Source of the DNA: Hungatella sp. UBA3402
GTDB taxonomy: Bacteria > Bacillota > Clostridia > Lachnospirales > Lachnospiraceae
Assembly (NCBI GenBank): GCA_002358555.1
Contig: DEPC01000115.1
Location: 1-60,067 of the forward strand
Reading direction: 5' to 3'
Length of the DNA stretch: 60,067 nt
In this document: in pieces, positions 17,156 through 25,443 of the stretch
How positions within the stretch are numbered: the stretch's first letter is position 1
Layout: every line of letters begins with the position of its first letter
Made by a program: the position numbers and the translations under genes
The notes under the pieces: generated by a model
The model's database searches: none
Told to the model about the DNA's origin: nothing
Seen by the model: the letters and a program-made list of their open reading frames with translations, nothing else

Positions 17156-19525
17156 ATGAATAAAAAATATGAAATTTTAAAAAAATATTTTGGTTATGAT
17201 TCATTTCGGCAGGGCCAAGAGACTTTGATTGATGGAATCTTGCAGGGAAGGGATGTTTTTGGAATCATGCCTACAGGTTCTGGAAAATCATTATGTTTCC
17301 AGATACCAGCGCTTATCATGGAAGGGATTACTTTGGTAATCTCTCCTTTGATTTCATTGATGAAAGACCAGGTCGCCACGTTAAACCAGGCAGGAATTCA
17401 TGCTGCCTATCTAAACAGTTCTTTAACATCTACCCAGTATTATAAAGCGCTGAGTCTTGCAAAGGAAAGGAGATATCCCATTATCTATGTAGCTCCTGAA
17501 CGATTGGAGACAGAAGGATTTTTGGATTTTGCTTTAAACAGCAAGATTGCCATGGTGGCAGTTGATGAGGCTCACTGTGTATCTCAATGGGGACAAGATT
17601 TCCGACCAAGCTATCTAAAAATTGTGGAATTCGTAAAAAAATTACCCAAAAGACCGGTTGTCAGTGCATTTACGGCTACTGCAACAAAAGAAGTGAGAGA
17701 AGATATTATAGATATCTTGCTGCTAAGGGAGCCTGTTGTGGTGACAACAGGGTATGACCGTCCTAACCTGTATTTGGGAGTGCAAGCGCCCAAGGATAAG
17801 TATGGGGCATTGAAAAATTTTATTAAAAGCCATCAAGGACAATGCGGAATTGTCTACTGTCTGACCAGAAAATTGGTGGAGGAGGTAAGCAACCGATTAA
17901 AAGAAGACAAAATCTCTACTACCAGATATCATGCAGGATTAAGTGACCAGGAACGCAGACAAAACCAAGACGATTTTATTTATGATAGATGTCAAGTCAT
18001 GGTGGCAACCAATGCATTTGGAATGGGAATTGATAAGAGCAATGTAAGATTTGTAATCCATTACAATATGCCAAAAAGTATTGAGGCATTTTATCAAGAG
18101 ATTGGAAGATGTTCCAGAGACCAGGAACCAGGAGAATGTATTTTGTTCTACAGTGGTCAGGATGTAGTTACAAATCAAAGATTTATTGACAATAATGAGG
18201 ACAATCAGGAACTGGATTCTTTAACTCGAAGAATTGTACAGGAAAGAGACAGAGAACGACTGAAGAAGATGACCTTTTATTGTTTTACAAATGAATGTCT
18301 GAGAGATTATATCCTTAAATATTTTGGGGAATATGGTGCAAATTACTGTGGAAACTGTCAGAATTGTATGACCCAATTTGAATCCATAGATGTGACGGAG
18401 ATAGCTAAGGCACTTATTGGCTGTGTATCAACTTCTCGTCAGAGGTATGGAGCAACTGTAATTACTGATACGGTTCATGGAGCTGATACCGTTAGGATTA
18501 GGCAGTATCACATGAAGGAAAATCCATTTTATGGAATCCTTTCTCATATACCTATCTATCGGCTGCGTCAGGTGATGAATCATTTAATGTTAAATAACTA
18601 TTTGGCTGTAACCAATGATGAGTATTCTATTATAAAGCTTACACAAGATTCCAAGAAAATCACAGAGCACCGTGAGACAGTTACTATGAAGATGGGAAAG
18701 GAACAGGAGCGATCCAATAAGGAAAAAGGCGAGAGAAAGGTTAAAAGGAGAAAAATAATTGGAGTCGAACTTTCACAAGAAGATGAATATTTGTTTGAAA
18801 GATTGAGGCTTCTTCGGACAGAAATTGCCAGAAAAGAAGGAGTTCCACCTTATATTGTATTTTCGGACAAAACCTTGGTTTCTATGTCCTTGATAAAACC
18901 CAGGAGCAAGGAAGAGATGCTTTCTGTGTCTGGAGTTGGAGAATTCAAGTTTGAAAAATATGGAGAAAAGTTTCTAACCTGTGTGAAAGCCATATCTCCA
19001 GCTTATGAAGAGGAAGATTTATTTTTAATTGATGAAGAGAATGACTTTAATGACTGGTATTTGGGAAATCTTATGGAGGCAAGGGAATATGGAAATCAGG
19101 AAAGGACGAAAGAATTCAAACTGGAAAAAGAGAAGACAGAAAATGTTAGAGTGACTTCTAGAGCAGCAATGGAGGAAAAACGGGCAAATAGAAAGACAGA
19201 ATTTGTTATGACAGAGGAATTAGCGGAGCAGATTCATTATTCTAAATTGACTACCCTCAGCGATTTTGTTGGTCAGATTAATGATTTGAGAGATTTTATA
19301 ACTATGAAGCGGTTGACTATCAAATCTGTTGAGGACTGGCTTACAGAGAATGGGTGTTTTCGGATACAGATGTTCAATCGAAGACCAAGAAAATGGTTGA
19401 CAGACCAAGGCAGAGATTTTGGGATTGTGGCAGAGAAACGAGTAAGTGAAAGCGGCAAGGAGTATGAGATATTTTTTTATACGCAGGAGGCACAGAAACG
19501 AATTGTGCAATGGCTGTTACTCTAA
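17156..19525 (+). CDS. recQ: ATP-dependent DNA helicase RecQ
   Basis: 789-residue 3'-5' helicase for recombination and stalled-fork repair. It has motif 0 (FGYDSFRQGQ), Walker A with K44 (MPTGSGKS), DEAH box (AVDEAHCVSQWGQDFRPSY, an aromatic-rich loop), motif VI (QEIGRCSRDQEPG), and the RQC zinc-binding cysteines (CLRDYILKYF ... CGNCQNC). A winged helix is next, then an HRDC domain at about 535-620 (LFERLRLLRTEIARKEGVPPY). A further 170 residues follow HRDC, which is longer than classic RecQ (about 600) and typical of clostridial forms. It precedes rarA by 25 bases, and both act in fork maintenance. Confidence 0.94.
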   Translation: MNKKYEILKKYFGYDSFRQGQETLIDGILQGRDVFGIMPTGSGKSLCFQIPALIMEGITLVISPLISLMKDQVATLNQAGIHAAYLNSSLTSTQYYKALSLAKERRYPIIYVAPERLETEGFLDFALNSKIAMVAVDEAHCVSQWGQDFRPSYLKIVEFVKKLPKRPVVSAFTATATKEVREDIIDILLLREPVVVTTGYDRPNLYLGVQAPKDKYGALKNFIKSHQGQCGIVYCLTRKLVEEVSNRLKEDKISTTRYHAGLSDQERRQNQDDFIYDRCQVMVATNAFGMGIDKSNVRFVIHYNMPKSIEAFYQEIGRCSRDQEPGECILFYSGQDVVTNQRFIDNNEDNQELDSLTRRIVQERDRERLKKMTFYCFTNECLRDYILKYFGEYGANYCGNCQNCMTQFESIDVTEIAKALIGCVSTSRQRYGATVITDTVHGADTVRIRQYHMKENPFYGILSHIPIYRLRQVMNHLMLNNYLAVTNDEYSIIKLTQDSKKITEHRETVTMKMGKEQERSNKEKGERKVKRRKIIGVELSQEDEYLFERLRLLRTEIARKEGVPPYIVFSDKTLVSMSLIKPRSKEEMLSVSGVGEFKFEKYGEKFLTCVKAISPAYEEEDLFLIDEENDFNDWYLGNLMEAREYGNQERTKEFKLEKEKTENVRVTSRAAMEEKRANRKTEFVMTEELAEQIHYSKLTTLSDFVGQINDLRDFITMKRLTIKSVEDWLTENGCFRIQMFNRRPRKWLTDQGRDFGIVAEKRVSESGKEYEIFFYTQEAQKRIVQWLLL

Positions 19526-19550
19526 AGATACAAAGAAAGGAAGAATTGCG

Positions 19551-20882
19551 ATGTCTATGGAACAGTTGTCAATGTTTGACAATCAAGAGGTCTATCATCC
19601 TCTGGCCAGCCGTATGAGGCCAGAGAATTTGGAGGAGTTTGTAGGACAAGAACATATTCTGGGCAAGGGAAAGGTACTGCGGCGGCTCATTGAGCAGGAC
19701 CAGATTCCATCTATGATATTCTGGGGACCACCAGGTGTAGGAAAGACAACCTTAGCAGGGATTATTGCCCAGAAAACACATGCCCAATTTATCAATTTTA
19801 GCGCAGTTACCAGCGGAATTAAAGAGATACGGGAAGTGATGGCCCAGGCAGAGGACAGCCGCAGAGTTGGAATTAAGACCGTGGTGTTTGTAGATGAGAT
19901 TCATCGATTTAATAAGGCACAACAAGATGCATTCCTTCCCTATGTGGAGAAGGGAAGTATTATTTTAATTGGAGCTACTACAGAAAATCCATCCTTTGAA
20001 GTCAACAGTGCTCTTTTGTCCAGATGCAGAGTATTTGTGCTTCAAGCTCTGTCAACAGAAGATTTATCAAAGCTTCTTAAAAGAACTTTGAAAAGCCAGA
20101 AGGGCTTTGGATATTTGAAAATTGATATCACGGAAGATATGATTACCATGATTGCAGAATTTTCCAATGGGGATGCAAGAACGGCATTAAATGTCTTGGA
20201 GATGGCTGTTACCAATGGGGAGGTCAGCACAGAGAAAACGACGATAACTATGGAGATTCTGCGTCAATGTGTAGGTAGGAAAAGCCTTCTTTATGATAAG
20301 AAAGGGGAACAACACTATAATCTGATTTCAGCTCTACATAAATCCATGCGCAATTCTGACCCAGATGCAGCAGTCTATTGGTTGGCACGGATGTTAGAAG
20401 CAGGAGAAGACCCATTGTATATTGCAAGGCGGTTGGTGAGATATGCCAGTGAAGATGTCGGAATGGCAGATAGCCAAGCTTTATCTGTGACAGTATCTGC
20501 TTACCAGGCATGTCATTTCTTAGGGATGCCAGAATGCAATGTCAATTTAAGTCATGCGGTGATTTATTTATCCATGGCACCTAAATCGAATTCTTCCTAT
20601 ACTGCGTATGAGAAGGCCAAAAAAGATGCACAGAACATGTTGGCAGAGCCAGTCCCCCTGGTTATCCGCAATGCACCAACAAATTTGATGGAGCAGCTTC
20701 ATTATGGAGAAGGGTATGTCTATGCACATAATACCAAGGAAAAGATGGCCCGAATTCAGTGTTTACCAGATAGATTGATAGGAACTCAATATTATTATCC
20801 TACAGAACAGGGGATAGAAAAAGAGGTAGCCAAGAAACTCGATAAGATTAAGAAATGGAAAGAAGAAGAAGAGTATAATTAA
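19551..20882 (+). CDS. rarA: replication-associated recombination protein RarA (MgsA)
   Basis: 443-residue AAA+ ATPase of the clamp-loader group. Segments: PLASRMRPENLEEFVGQEHILGKG, Walker A GPPGVGKTT, Walker B FVDEIHRF, sensor 1 GATTENPSFEV, arginine finger region LLSRCRVF, and the C-terminal tetramerisation domain (EDVGMADSQALSVTVSAYQA, LPDRLIGTQYY). It acts at stalled or gapped forks with RecQ, SSB and DnaG. The frame is open further upstream into recQ, but the ATG at 19551 with AAAGGAAG nine bases ahead is the evident start. It lies 25 bases after recQ and is presumably co-transcribed. Confidence 0.95.
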   Translation: MSMEQLSMFDNQEVYHPLASRMRPENLEEFVGQEHILGKGKVLRRLIEQDQIPSMIFWGPPGVGKTTLAGIIAQKTHAQFINFSAVTSGIKEIREVMAQAEDSRRVGIKTVVFVDEIHRFNKAQQDAFLPYVEKGSIILIGATTENPSFEVNSALLSRCRVFVLQALSTEDLSKLLKRTLKSQKGFGYLKIDITEDMITMIAEFSNGDARTALNVLEMAVTNGEVSTEKTTITMEILRQCVGRKSLLYDKKGEQHYNLISALHKSMRNSDPDAAVYWLARMLEAGEDPLYIARRLVRYASEDVGMADSQALSVTVSAYQACHFLGMPECNVNLSHAVIYLSMAPKSNSSYTAYEKAKKDAQNMLAEPVPLVIRNAPTNLMEQLHYGEGYVYAHNTKEKMARIQCLPDRLIGTQYYYPTEQGIEKEVAKKLDKIKKWKEEEEYN

Positions 20883-21078
20883 AAACCATAGCAATTTTGC
20901 GCAGAGCTTTAGAGAGTTTTAGATATAATTTTGTGAAAATATTTGATTGACGAAAGTTCTAATTTTGGTTAGAATGTTAGTATACTGACATAAATGAGTG
21001 GCCGTATCTATTCAGATAGGATTATTTATCTACAGCTTCTTGAGTATGTTTCAAAAATTCTTAAAGGAACCCATTTCT

Positions 21079-21507
21079 ATGGAGATAGAGCATGTAGGAT
21101 TTGAAATTCGTACCTTATCAAATCTGATACGTCGGAAAATCAATCAGATGGTTGCAGAAGAAGAGGAAACATTAACAGCACATCAGGTTTGGGTGCTGGA
21201 TTTTCTGGTACACAGTGAAGGCAATGACATTGCCCAGAGAGATATCGAGAAAAAATTTTCTATCCGGCGTTCTACAGCCAGTCATATGCTAAAGCTGATG
21301 GAAAATAATGGGTATATCAGGCGAATTTCTGTGCCAGAGGATGCCAGGGTAAAGCAGATTGTCCTAACCGACAAAGGACAGGAAGCTCATGAACGGATGA
21401 AGGATAGGCTGAGGCGATTTGAGACTATGCTTCAGACAGGAATGACAACCGAAGAACTACAAGAGTTTCTTCATATGGTGAAGCGGTTCCAACAGAATAT
21501 TGATTAG
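21079..21507 (+). CDS. MarR family transcriptional regulator
   Basis: 142-residue winged-helix dimer. It has the family layout: an N-terminal helix (EIRTLSNLIRRKINQMVA), HTH (IAQRDIEKKFSIRRSTASHMLKLME), and the wing (IRRISVPEDARVKQIVLTDKGQ). A GTG at 20998 opens the same frame, but its extra 27 residues are hydrophobic and unlike MarR. AAAGGAA nine bases before the ATG at 21079 supports the shorter form. A MATE efflux gene follows in the same direction after a terminator, so it may be the target, as for many MarR/MATE pairs. The inducer is unknown. Confidence 0.87.
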   Translation: MEIEHVGFEIRTLSNLIRRKINQMVAEEEETLTAHQVWVLDFLVHSEGNDIAQRDIEKKFSIRRSTASHMLKLMENNGYIRRISVPEDARVKQIVLTDKGQEAHERMKDRLRRFETMLQTGMTTEELQEFLHMVKRFQQNID

Positions 21508-21529
21508 AAGTGACAATATTTAGATAGTT

Positions 21530-21572
21530 ACAAAGAAAGGCCAACATAACCCTGGGTTGGCTTTCTTTTTGC
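21530..21572 (+). terminator. terminator between marR-type gene and MATE gene
   Basis: AAAGAAAGGCCAAC (21532-21545) pairs with GTTGGCTTTCTTT (from about 21556) with one bulged G; TTTTT ends the structure. It ends the regulator transcript 30 bases after the stop, so the MATE gene needs readthrough or its own promoter. Confidence 0.8.
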
Positions 21573-21616
21573 TAAGATTGTCAGTGTACGAACAAAAGGA
21601 GAAGGAGGATTTGTAT

Positions 21617-22972
21617 ATGAACAGCAACAAACAATTATTTGAAGAAGCTCCCGTGTCAAAGGCAGTAGCAGTCATGGCGATTCCTACTATGATTTCTATG
21701 TTGGTAGTGGTCATTTATAATATGGCAGATACCTTTTTTATCGGGCAGACAGGAGACCCTATGCAGGTGGCAGCAGTTTCCTTGGCAACTCCAGTGTTTA
21801 TGGTGTTTATGGCTCTGGGCAATTTATTTGGAATTGGTGGTAGTTCGGCAATTTCTAGAGCCCTTGGAGAGAAAAAGATAGAAAGGGCAAGACAAATCTC
21901 TTCGTTCTGCTGTTATGGCTCTCTAGGACTTGGCATCATCATGTCTCTTGGATTTTTAATAGGAATGAACGGAATTTTAAAGCTTATTGGAGCCAGTGAA
22001 AATACAATTGGATTTGCAAGAGATTATTTGACGTATATTGCATTTGGTGGACCATTTATTATGTTCGGAACTGCATTCGGCAATATTTTGCGAGGAGAGG
22101 GTGCAGCAAAGGAATCTATGATTGGCAATATGATTGGCACTGTGACAAATATTGTGTTGGACCCTATCATGATTTTAATGTTAGGCTGGGGAGTTGTAGG
22201 AGCTGCTGTGGCAACAGTAATTGGAAATATAGCAGCAAGTGCATTTTATTTATTGTATTTTCTTAGGAAAAAATCGAGTCTTTCGATTCGCTTAAAGGAT
22301 TTTCATATGGGTGACAGGATTGCGGCAGGGGTTATGTCTATCGGAATTCCAGCATCCTTGAACAATATTCTTATGAGCTGTGCTAATATTGTTTTGAATC
22401 AGGTACTTATCAGCTATGGAGACACTCCAGTAGCAGCGATGGGAGTCGCCAGCAAAGCTAATATGCTGGTGGTGCTTTTGCAGATAGGGTTGTGTGCAGG
22501 AATCCAACCTCTAATCGGCTATAATTATGGAGCGAGAAATAAAAAGCGTCTCTTGGAGGTATTTAAGTTTACAGGATTATGTGCAGTGATTATAGGAACC
22601 CTTTTAACTGCTGTGATGGTAGTAGCTAGACAGACCGTAATCCGAGCATTTATTGATGATGCTGAGGTAATTGCATATGGAATTCAGATGGTGATTGCAC
22701 TTCAGTTGTCAGGTCCAGTACTTGGAATATTGTTTTTGTGTATTAACACCATTCAGGGTATGGGGAAGGCAATTCCGTCCTTGGTTCTGACCATATGTCG
22801 TCAGGGATTAGTGTTTATTCCGTTGGTATATATCCTTAATGGAATGTTTGGGCTAGATGGAGTTGTCTATGCACAGGCAGTAGCAGACTTTATTTCCATT
22901 GTGCTATCCTTAGTAATATGTTTAGGAATTTTCCGTAAAATGGACCAGGTCAATGCTGCAATCAGTGATTAG
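21617..22972 (+). CDS. MATE family multidrug/cation efflux transporter
   Basis: 451 residues with about twelve membrane helices in two repeats. The N-terminus APVSKAVAVMAIPTMISMLVV and the NMADTFFIGQ motif in helix 2 are hallmark MATE features. Internal symmetry is visible (IPTMISMLV / IPASLNNILM). It belongs to the DinF/NorM-like branch that exports cationic compounds by Na+ or H+ exchange; the substrate is unknown. GGAGG at 21604-21608, eight bases ahead, fixes the start at 21617. It is next to a MarR regulator, consistent with drug-inducible control. Confidence 0.92.
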   Translation: MNSNKQLFEEAPVSKAVAVMAIPTMISMLVVVIYNMADTFFIGQTGDPMQVAAVSLATPVFMVFMALGNLFGIGGSSAISRALGEKKIERARQISSFCCYGSLGLGIIMSLGFLIGMNGILKLIGASENTIGFARDYLTYIAFGGPFIMFGTAFGNILRGEGAAKESMIGNMIGTVTNIVLDPIMILMLGWGVVGAAVATVIGNIAASAFYLLYFLRKKSSLSIRLKDFHMGDRIAAGVMSIGIPASLNNILMSCANIVLNQVLISYGDTPVAAMGVASKANMLVVLLQIGLCAGIQPLIGYNYGARNKKRLLEVFKFTGLCAVIIGTLLTAVMVVARQTVIRAFIDDAEVIAYGIQMVIALQLSGPVLGILFLCINTIQGMGKAIPSLVLTICRQGLVFIPLVYILNGMFGLDGVVYAQAVADFISIVLSLVICLGIFRKMDQVNAAISD

Positions 22973-23059
22973 ATAGTGACATTTTTCTAAAATGATGGTA
23001 AAATGAATCAATAAGATCATCAAAAGTAATGTCCAAAAGCACAAGGAGGATAAAGGCTC

Positions 23060-23572
23060 ATGTTAGATACAAAGGTTGCAAGCCTGCTAAATGTGCAGGT
23101 GAATAAGGAATTCTATTCGGCATATTTATATCTGGATTTTTCTAATTATTATATGGACCAGGGACTAGAAGGATTTGCCAGTTGGTATAAGGTTCAGGCT
23201 CAAGAGGAGAGAGACCATGCCATGTTGTTTATGCAGTATTTACAGAACAATGGATGCAAGGTGACTCTAGATGTGATTGATAAGCCAGATAAAGAATTGA
23301 AAGATTTTTGTGACCCTCTTCATGCAGGGTATGAGCATGAGCAGTATGTGACTGGACTGATTCATACCATCTATGATGCAGCAAGTGAAGTAAAAGATTT
23401 CCGAACCATGCAATTTTTGGATTGGTTTATAAAAGAGCAGGGAGAAGAGGAGACTAACGCAGAAGGGCTGATTAAGAAATATAATCTATTTGGCCAAGAC
23501 CCAAGAGCTTTGTATATGATGGACAATGAACTGGGAGCAAGAGTATATTCGGCTCCATCTCTGGTGTTATAG
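23060..23572 (+). CDS. ftnA: ferritin, non-heme
   Basis: 170-residue bacterial ferritin (family about 165-175) that forms the 24-subunit iron store. Ferroxidase ligands are visible: E in NKEFYSAYLYLD, the EERDHA motif (E/H pair), and Q/E residues in FIKEQGEEET. It contains no heme-binding methionine of the bacterioferritin kind. CAAGGAGG precedes the ATG at good distance. The next gene, an Fe-S flavodoxin, begins ten bases on, so the pair is probably one transcript coupling iron storage to electron delivery. Confidence 0.95.
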   Translation: MLDTKVASLLNVQVNKEFYSAYLYLDFSNYYMDQGLEGFASWYKVQAQEERDHAMLFMQYLQNNGCKVTLDVIDKPDKELKDFCDPLHAGYEHEQYVTGLIHTIYDAASEVKDFRTMQFLDWFIKEQGEEETNAEGLIKKYNLFGQDPRALYMMDNELGARVYSAPSLVL

Positions 23573-23581
23573 GAATTGGGA

Positions 23582-24349
23582 ATGAGTATGAATGTATATA
23601 CAATGTGTTTCAGCCCCACAGGAGGAACTAGAAAGGTACTGAACATTCTTGCTAATGAGTTGGGGACATTCCAAGAAATTGATTTTTCTTTGCCAAGAAA
23701 GAACTATGGAATGTATCGATTTGAGAGAGGCGATGTATGTCTAGTTGGCGTTCCATCCTTTGGAGGTCGCGTCCCTGAGAGAGCACTTAAGAATTTAACA
23801 AGAGTAAAAGCTGACCATGGGGCAGCTATTCTGGTGGTTACTTATGGTAATCGGGCATATGATGATACGTTACTAGAGTTGAGAAAAGCTATGGAAGGCT
23901 GCGGTTTTCGCGTGGTAGCTGTGATAGCTGCTGCCACAGAACATTCTATCATGCATCGCTATGGAACAGGACGACCTGATGCCAGAGACAAAAAAGAACT
24001 GAAGGCCATGATAAAACCGATTCAAAAAAAGCTTCTCAAGCCAGAACAATGGAAGGATTTTTTTGTACCTGGGAAGTATCCTTATAGAGAATATTCCGGT
24101 GTGCCTTTAAAGCCAAAAGCAAATAAAAAATGCCGTAATTGCGGCATTTGCGCTGCAAAGTGTCCGGCAAGAGCCATTCCAAGAAAGCATCCAAATAAAA
24201 CCAATAAAAACCGATGTATTTCCTGTATGCGATGCATCCATATCTGTCCAGAAAGAGCAAGACAGTTGGATTGGAAGATGTCATTATTGGCTTCCATAAT
24301 GTTGAGAAAAGCCTGCTCAGGACGAAAAACAAATCAACTATTCCTTTAA
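23582..24349 (+). CDS. EFR1-type flavodoxin/ferredoxin fusion
   Basis: About 255 residues. The N-terminal flavodoxin-like domain begins MNVYTMCFSPTGGTRKVL (FMN phosphate loop SPTGGT). The C-terminal part has two [4Fe-4S] motifs, CRNCGICAAKCPARAIP and CISCMRCIHICP. This is the architecture of clostridial EFR1 family ferredoxins, which move low-potential electrons in the cytoplasm. TTG (23576), ATG (23582) and ATG (23588) are all in frame; AGGA at 23571-23574 gives best spacing to 23582 or 23588. Sitting behind ferritin suggests a role in reductive iron release, which is inference. Confidence 0.87.
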   Translation: MSMNVYTMCFSPTGGTRKVLNILANELGTFQEIDFSLPRKNYGMYRFERGDVCLVGVPSFGGRVPERALKNLTRVKADHGAAILVVTYGNRAYDDTLLELRKAMEGCGFRVVAVIAAATEHSIMHRYGTGRPDARDKKELKAMIKPIQKKLLKPEQWKDFFVPGKYPYREYSGVPLKPKANKKCRNCGICAAKCPARAIPRKHPNKTNKNRCISCMRCIHICPERARQLDWKMSLLASIMLRKACSGRKTNQLFL

Positions 24350-24371
24350 AAACATAAAAATAAAAAATGTA

Positions 24372-24416
24372 AAAAACATGTTGGTATGCCTATTTTCTGC
24401 CAGCATGTTTTTCTTT
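24372..24416 (+). terminator. terminator after the EFR1 gene
   Basis: AAAAACATGTTGG (24372-24384) pairs with CCAGCATGTTTTT (24400-24412), one G-T pair, with a T-rich tail. It lies 22 bases beyond the stop. Confidence 0.8.
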
Positions 24417-24608
24417 TGTTCTGCACATATTAAGAAGGCAGACGAGCCAGAAAAAAATTTGGCAGTCCTAATAAAAGTAAGTAAGACCAAGCAGAAAAGA
24501 AATTTGGTAGTTGTACTAAATAATAGGGAAAACGCTTGGAAAGAAAGTATTTTGAAAAAGAAGAAAGCCGTAAATGGCGCTAAACTATGCAAGAACAGGA
24601 GGGATATT

Positions 24609-24782
24609 ATGAGTCCAAAAGAATTAAGCTATATTGAAGATGCATTGGGGCATGAGAAATTTTTAAGAACCCAGTGTCAGGAGGCAATGAAAAATTTACA
24701 GGACCCCGAATTGAAGTCATGTGTAGAACAATTTTCTCAGAAACATCAACAGATGTTTGACAATTTTTATAATCTGATTTAA
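24609..24782 (+). CDS. small spore-coat-type (CotF-like) protein
   Basis: 57 residues: MSPKELSYIEDALGHEKFL, then a helical segment with regular CVEQF/KHQQM spacing. It resembles the short first partner of clostridial CotF-like pairs, built of ferritin-like helices. The frame is open back to 24378 but AGGAGG seven bases before 24609 marks the start. The next gene begins 16 bases later with its own GGGAGGAGG, so the two are translated together. Assignment is by resemblance and context. Confidence 0.65.
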   Translation: MSPKELSYIEDALGHEKFLRTQCQEAMKNLQDPELKSCVEQFSQKHQQMFDNFYNLI

Positions 24783-24798
24783 GGGAGGAGGAAATCAT

Positions 24799-25044
24799 AT
24801 GGATGACAGATGTATTATGGAAAACCTGCTTATGACGACCAAGGGAGTGTGTGACTTATATTTTCATGGAACCATAGAGTCCTCCACCCAAAATGTGCAT
24901 CAAGCATTTGACCAGGCTTTAGACAGCAGTCTATGTATGCAGGATGATATCTATAAAAAAATGTCTGCAAAGGGTTGGTATTCCACAGAAACTGCAGAGC
25001 AACAGAAAATGCAGAAGGTGAAAAATCAGTTTGCAGGAATGTAA
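24799..25044 (+). CDS. CotF-family spore coat protein
   Basis: 81 residues: an N-terminal helix containing MENLLMTTKGVCDLYFHGTIESS and a C-terminal segment (IYKKMSAKGWYSTETAEQQKMQKVKNQF). The 'kGWy' motif followed by a Q/K-rich helix is typical of coat F domain proteins in spore-forming Clostridia. The protein has no signal peptide. It pairs with the preceding 57-residue gene. Its presence suggests a sporulation-capable ancestor. Confidence 0.75.
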   Translation: MDDRCIMENLLMTTKGVCDLYFHGTIESSTQNVHQAFDQALDSSLCMQDDIYKKMSAKGWYSTETAEQQKMQKVKNQFAGM

Positions 25045-25272
25045 TAATAGATTTAACAGCGCAATTAGCAATGATTTCAACAATTCTACCAACTAACACA
25101 GAATTATTGGGCGTAGCAGGACAATCTTTGAATTTAGAAAAAGAATAAAGAGTCTGACGATCCAGACTCTCTCGCCAGAGCGCGGCTGCATCAGCAGTCA
25201 TCTTCCTTATGCGCGCAGTGCGCATCCGCCGGAGGGTTTTGGCTTTATAGAACACAATTTCTTATAAAGTGA

Positions 25273-25320
25273 AAAAACGACGCAGCGATAGGATTTTATG
25301 CCTATCACTGCGTTGTTTTA
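25273..25320 (+). terminator. terminator upstream of the PTS locus
   Basis: CGCAGCGATAGG (25281-25292) pairs with CCTATCACTGCG (25301-25312), one mismatch. The stem is extended by the A-run before it and the T-run after it, so it could work in both directions. Confidence 0.75.
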
Positions 25321-25363
25321 GAGTGAAGAATTAGGTTAAGAGAGTAAAATCTGGAAAAATGTA

Positions 25364-25393
25364 TTGACAAGCTTTCTGGTACAATGATACTTT
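25364..25393 (+). promoter_or_regulatory. probable promoter of the PTS regulator gene
   Basis: TTGACA at 25364-25369 is a perfect -35. TACTTT at 25388-25393, 18 bases on, is a weak -10. A TACAAT lies closer, at 25380-25385, with poor spacing. The leader is about 45 bases. Confidence 0.5.
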
Positions 25394-25443
25394 AGACCAA
25401 GATATTGTTACAGTAAAAAGGGTTTTTAAAGGCAGGAAAGATT

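Larger units (their letters stand above)
25045..25443. other. intergenic region before the PTS locus
   Basis: 400 bases with no gene. It holds GAGTCTG-acgatc-CAGACTC (about 25150-25167), a small perfect hairpin inside a GC-richer patch (25150-25240) unlike its surroundings. A terminator and a promoter, listed separately, also lie here. Confidence 0.5.

Noticed and set aside
20998..21078. GTG start extending the MarR regulator by 27 residues
   Set aside because: The extension is hydrophobic and unlike MarR, and a good ribosome site serves the ATG at 21079.
24120..24150. Hairpin AATGCCG/CGGCATT inside the EFR1 gene
   Set aside because: It lies over the cysteine motif codons, is short, and has no following T-run.
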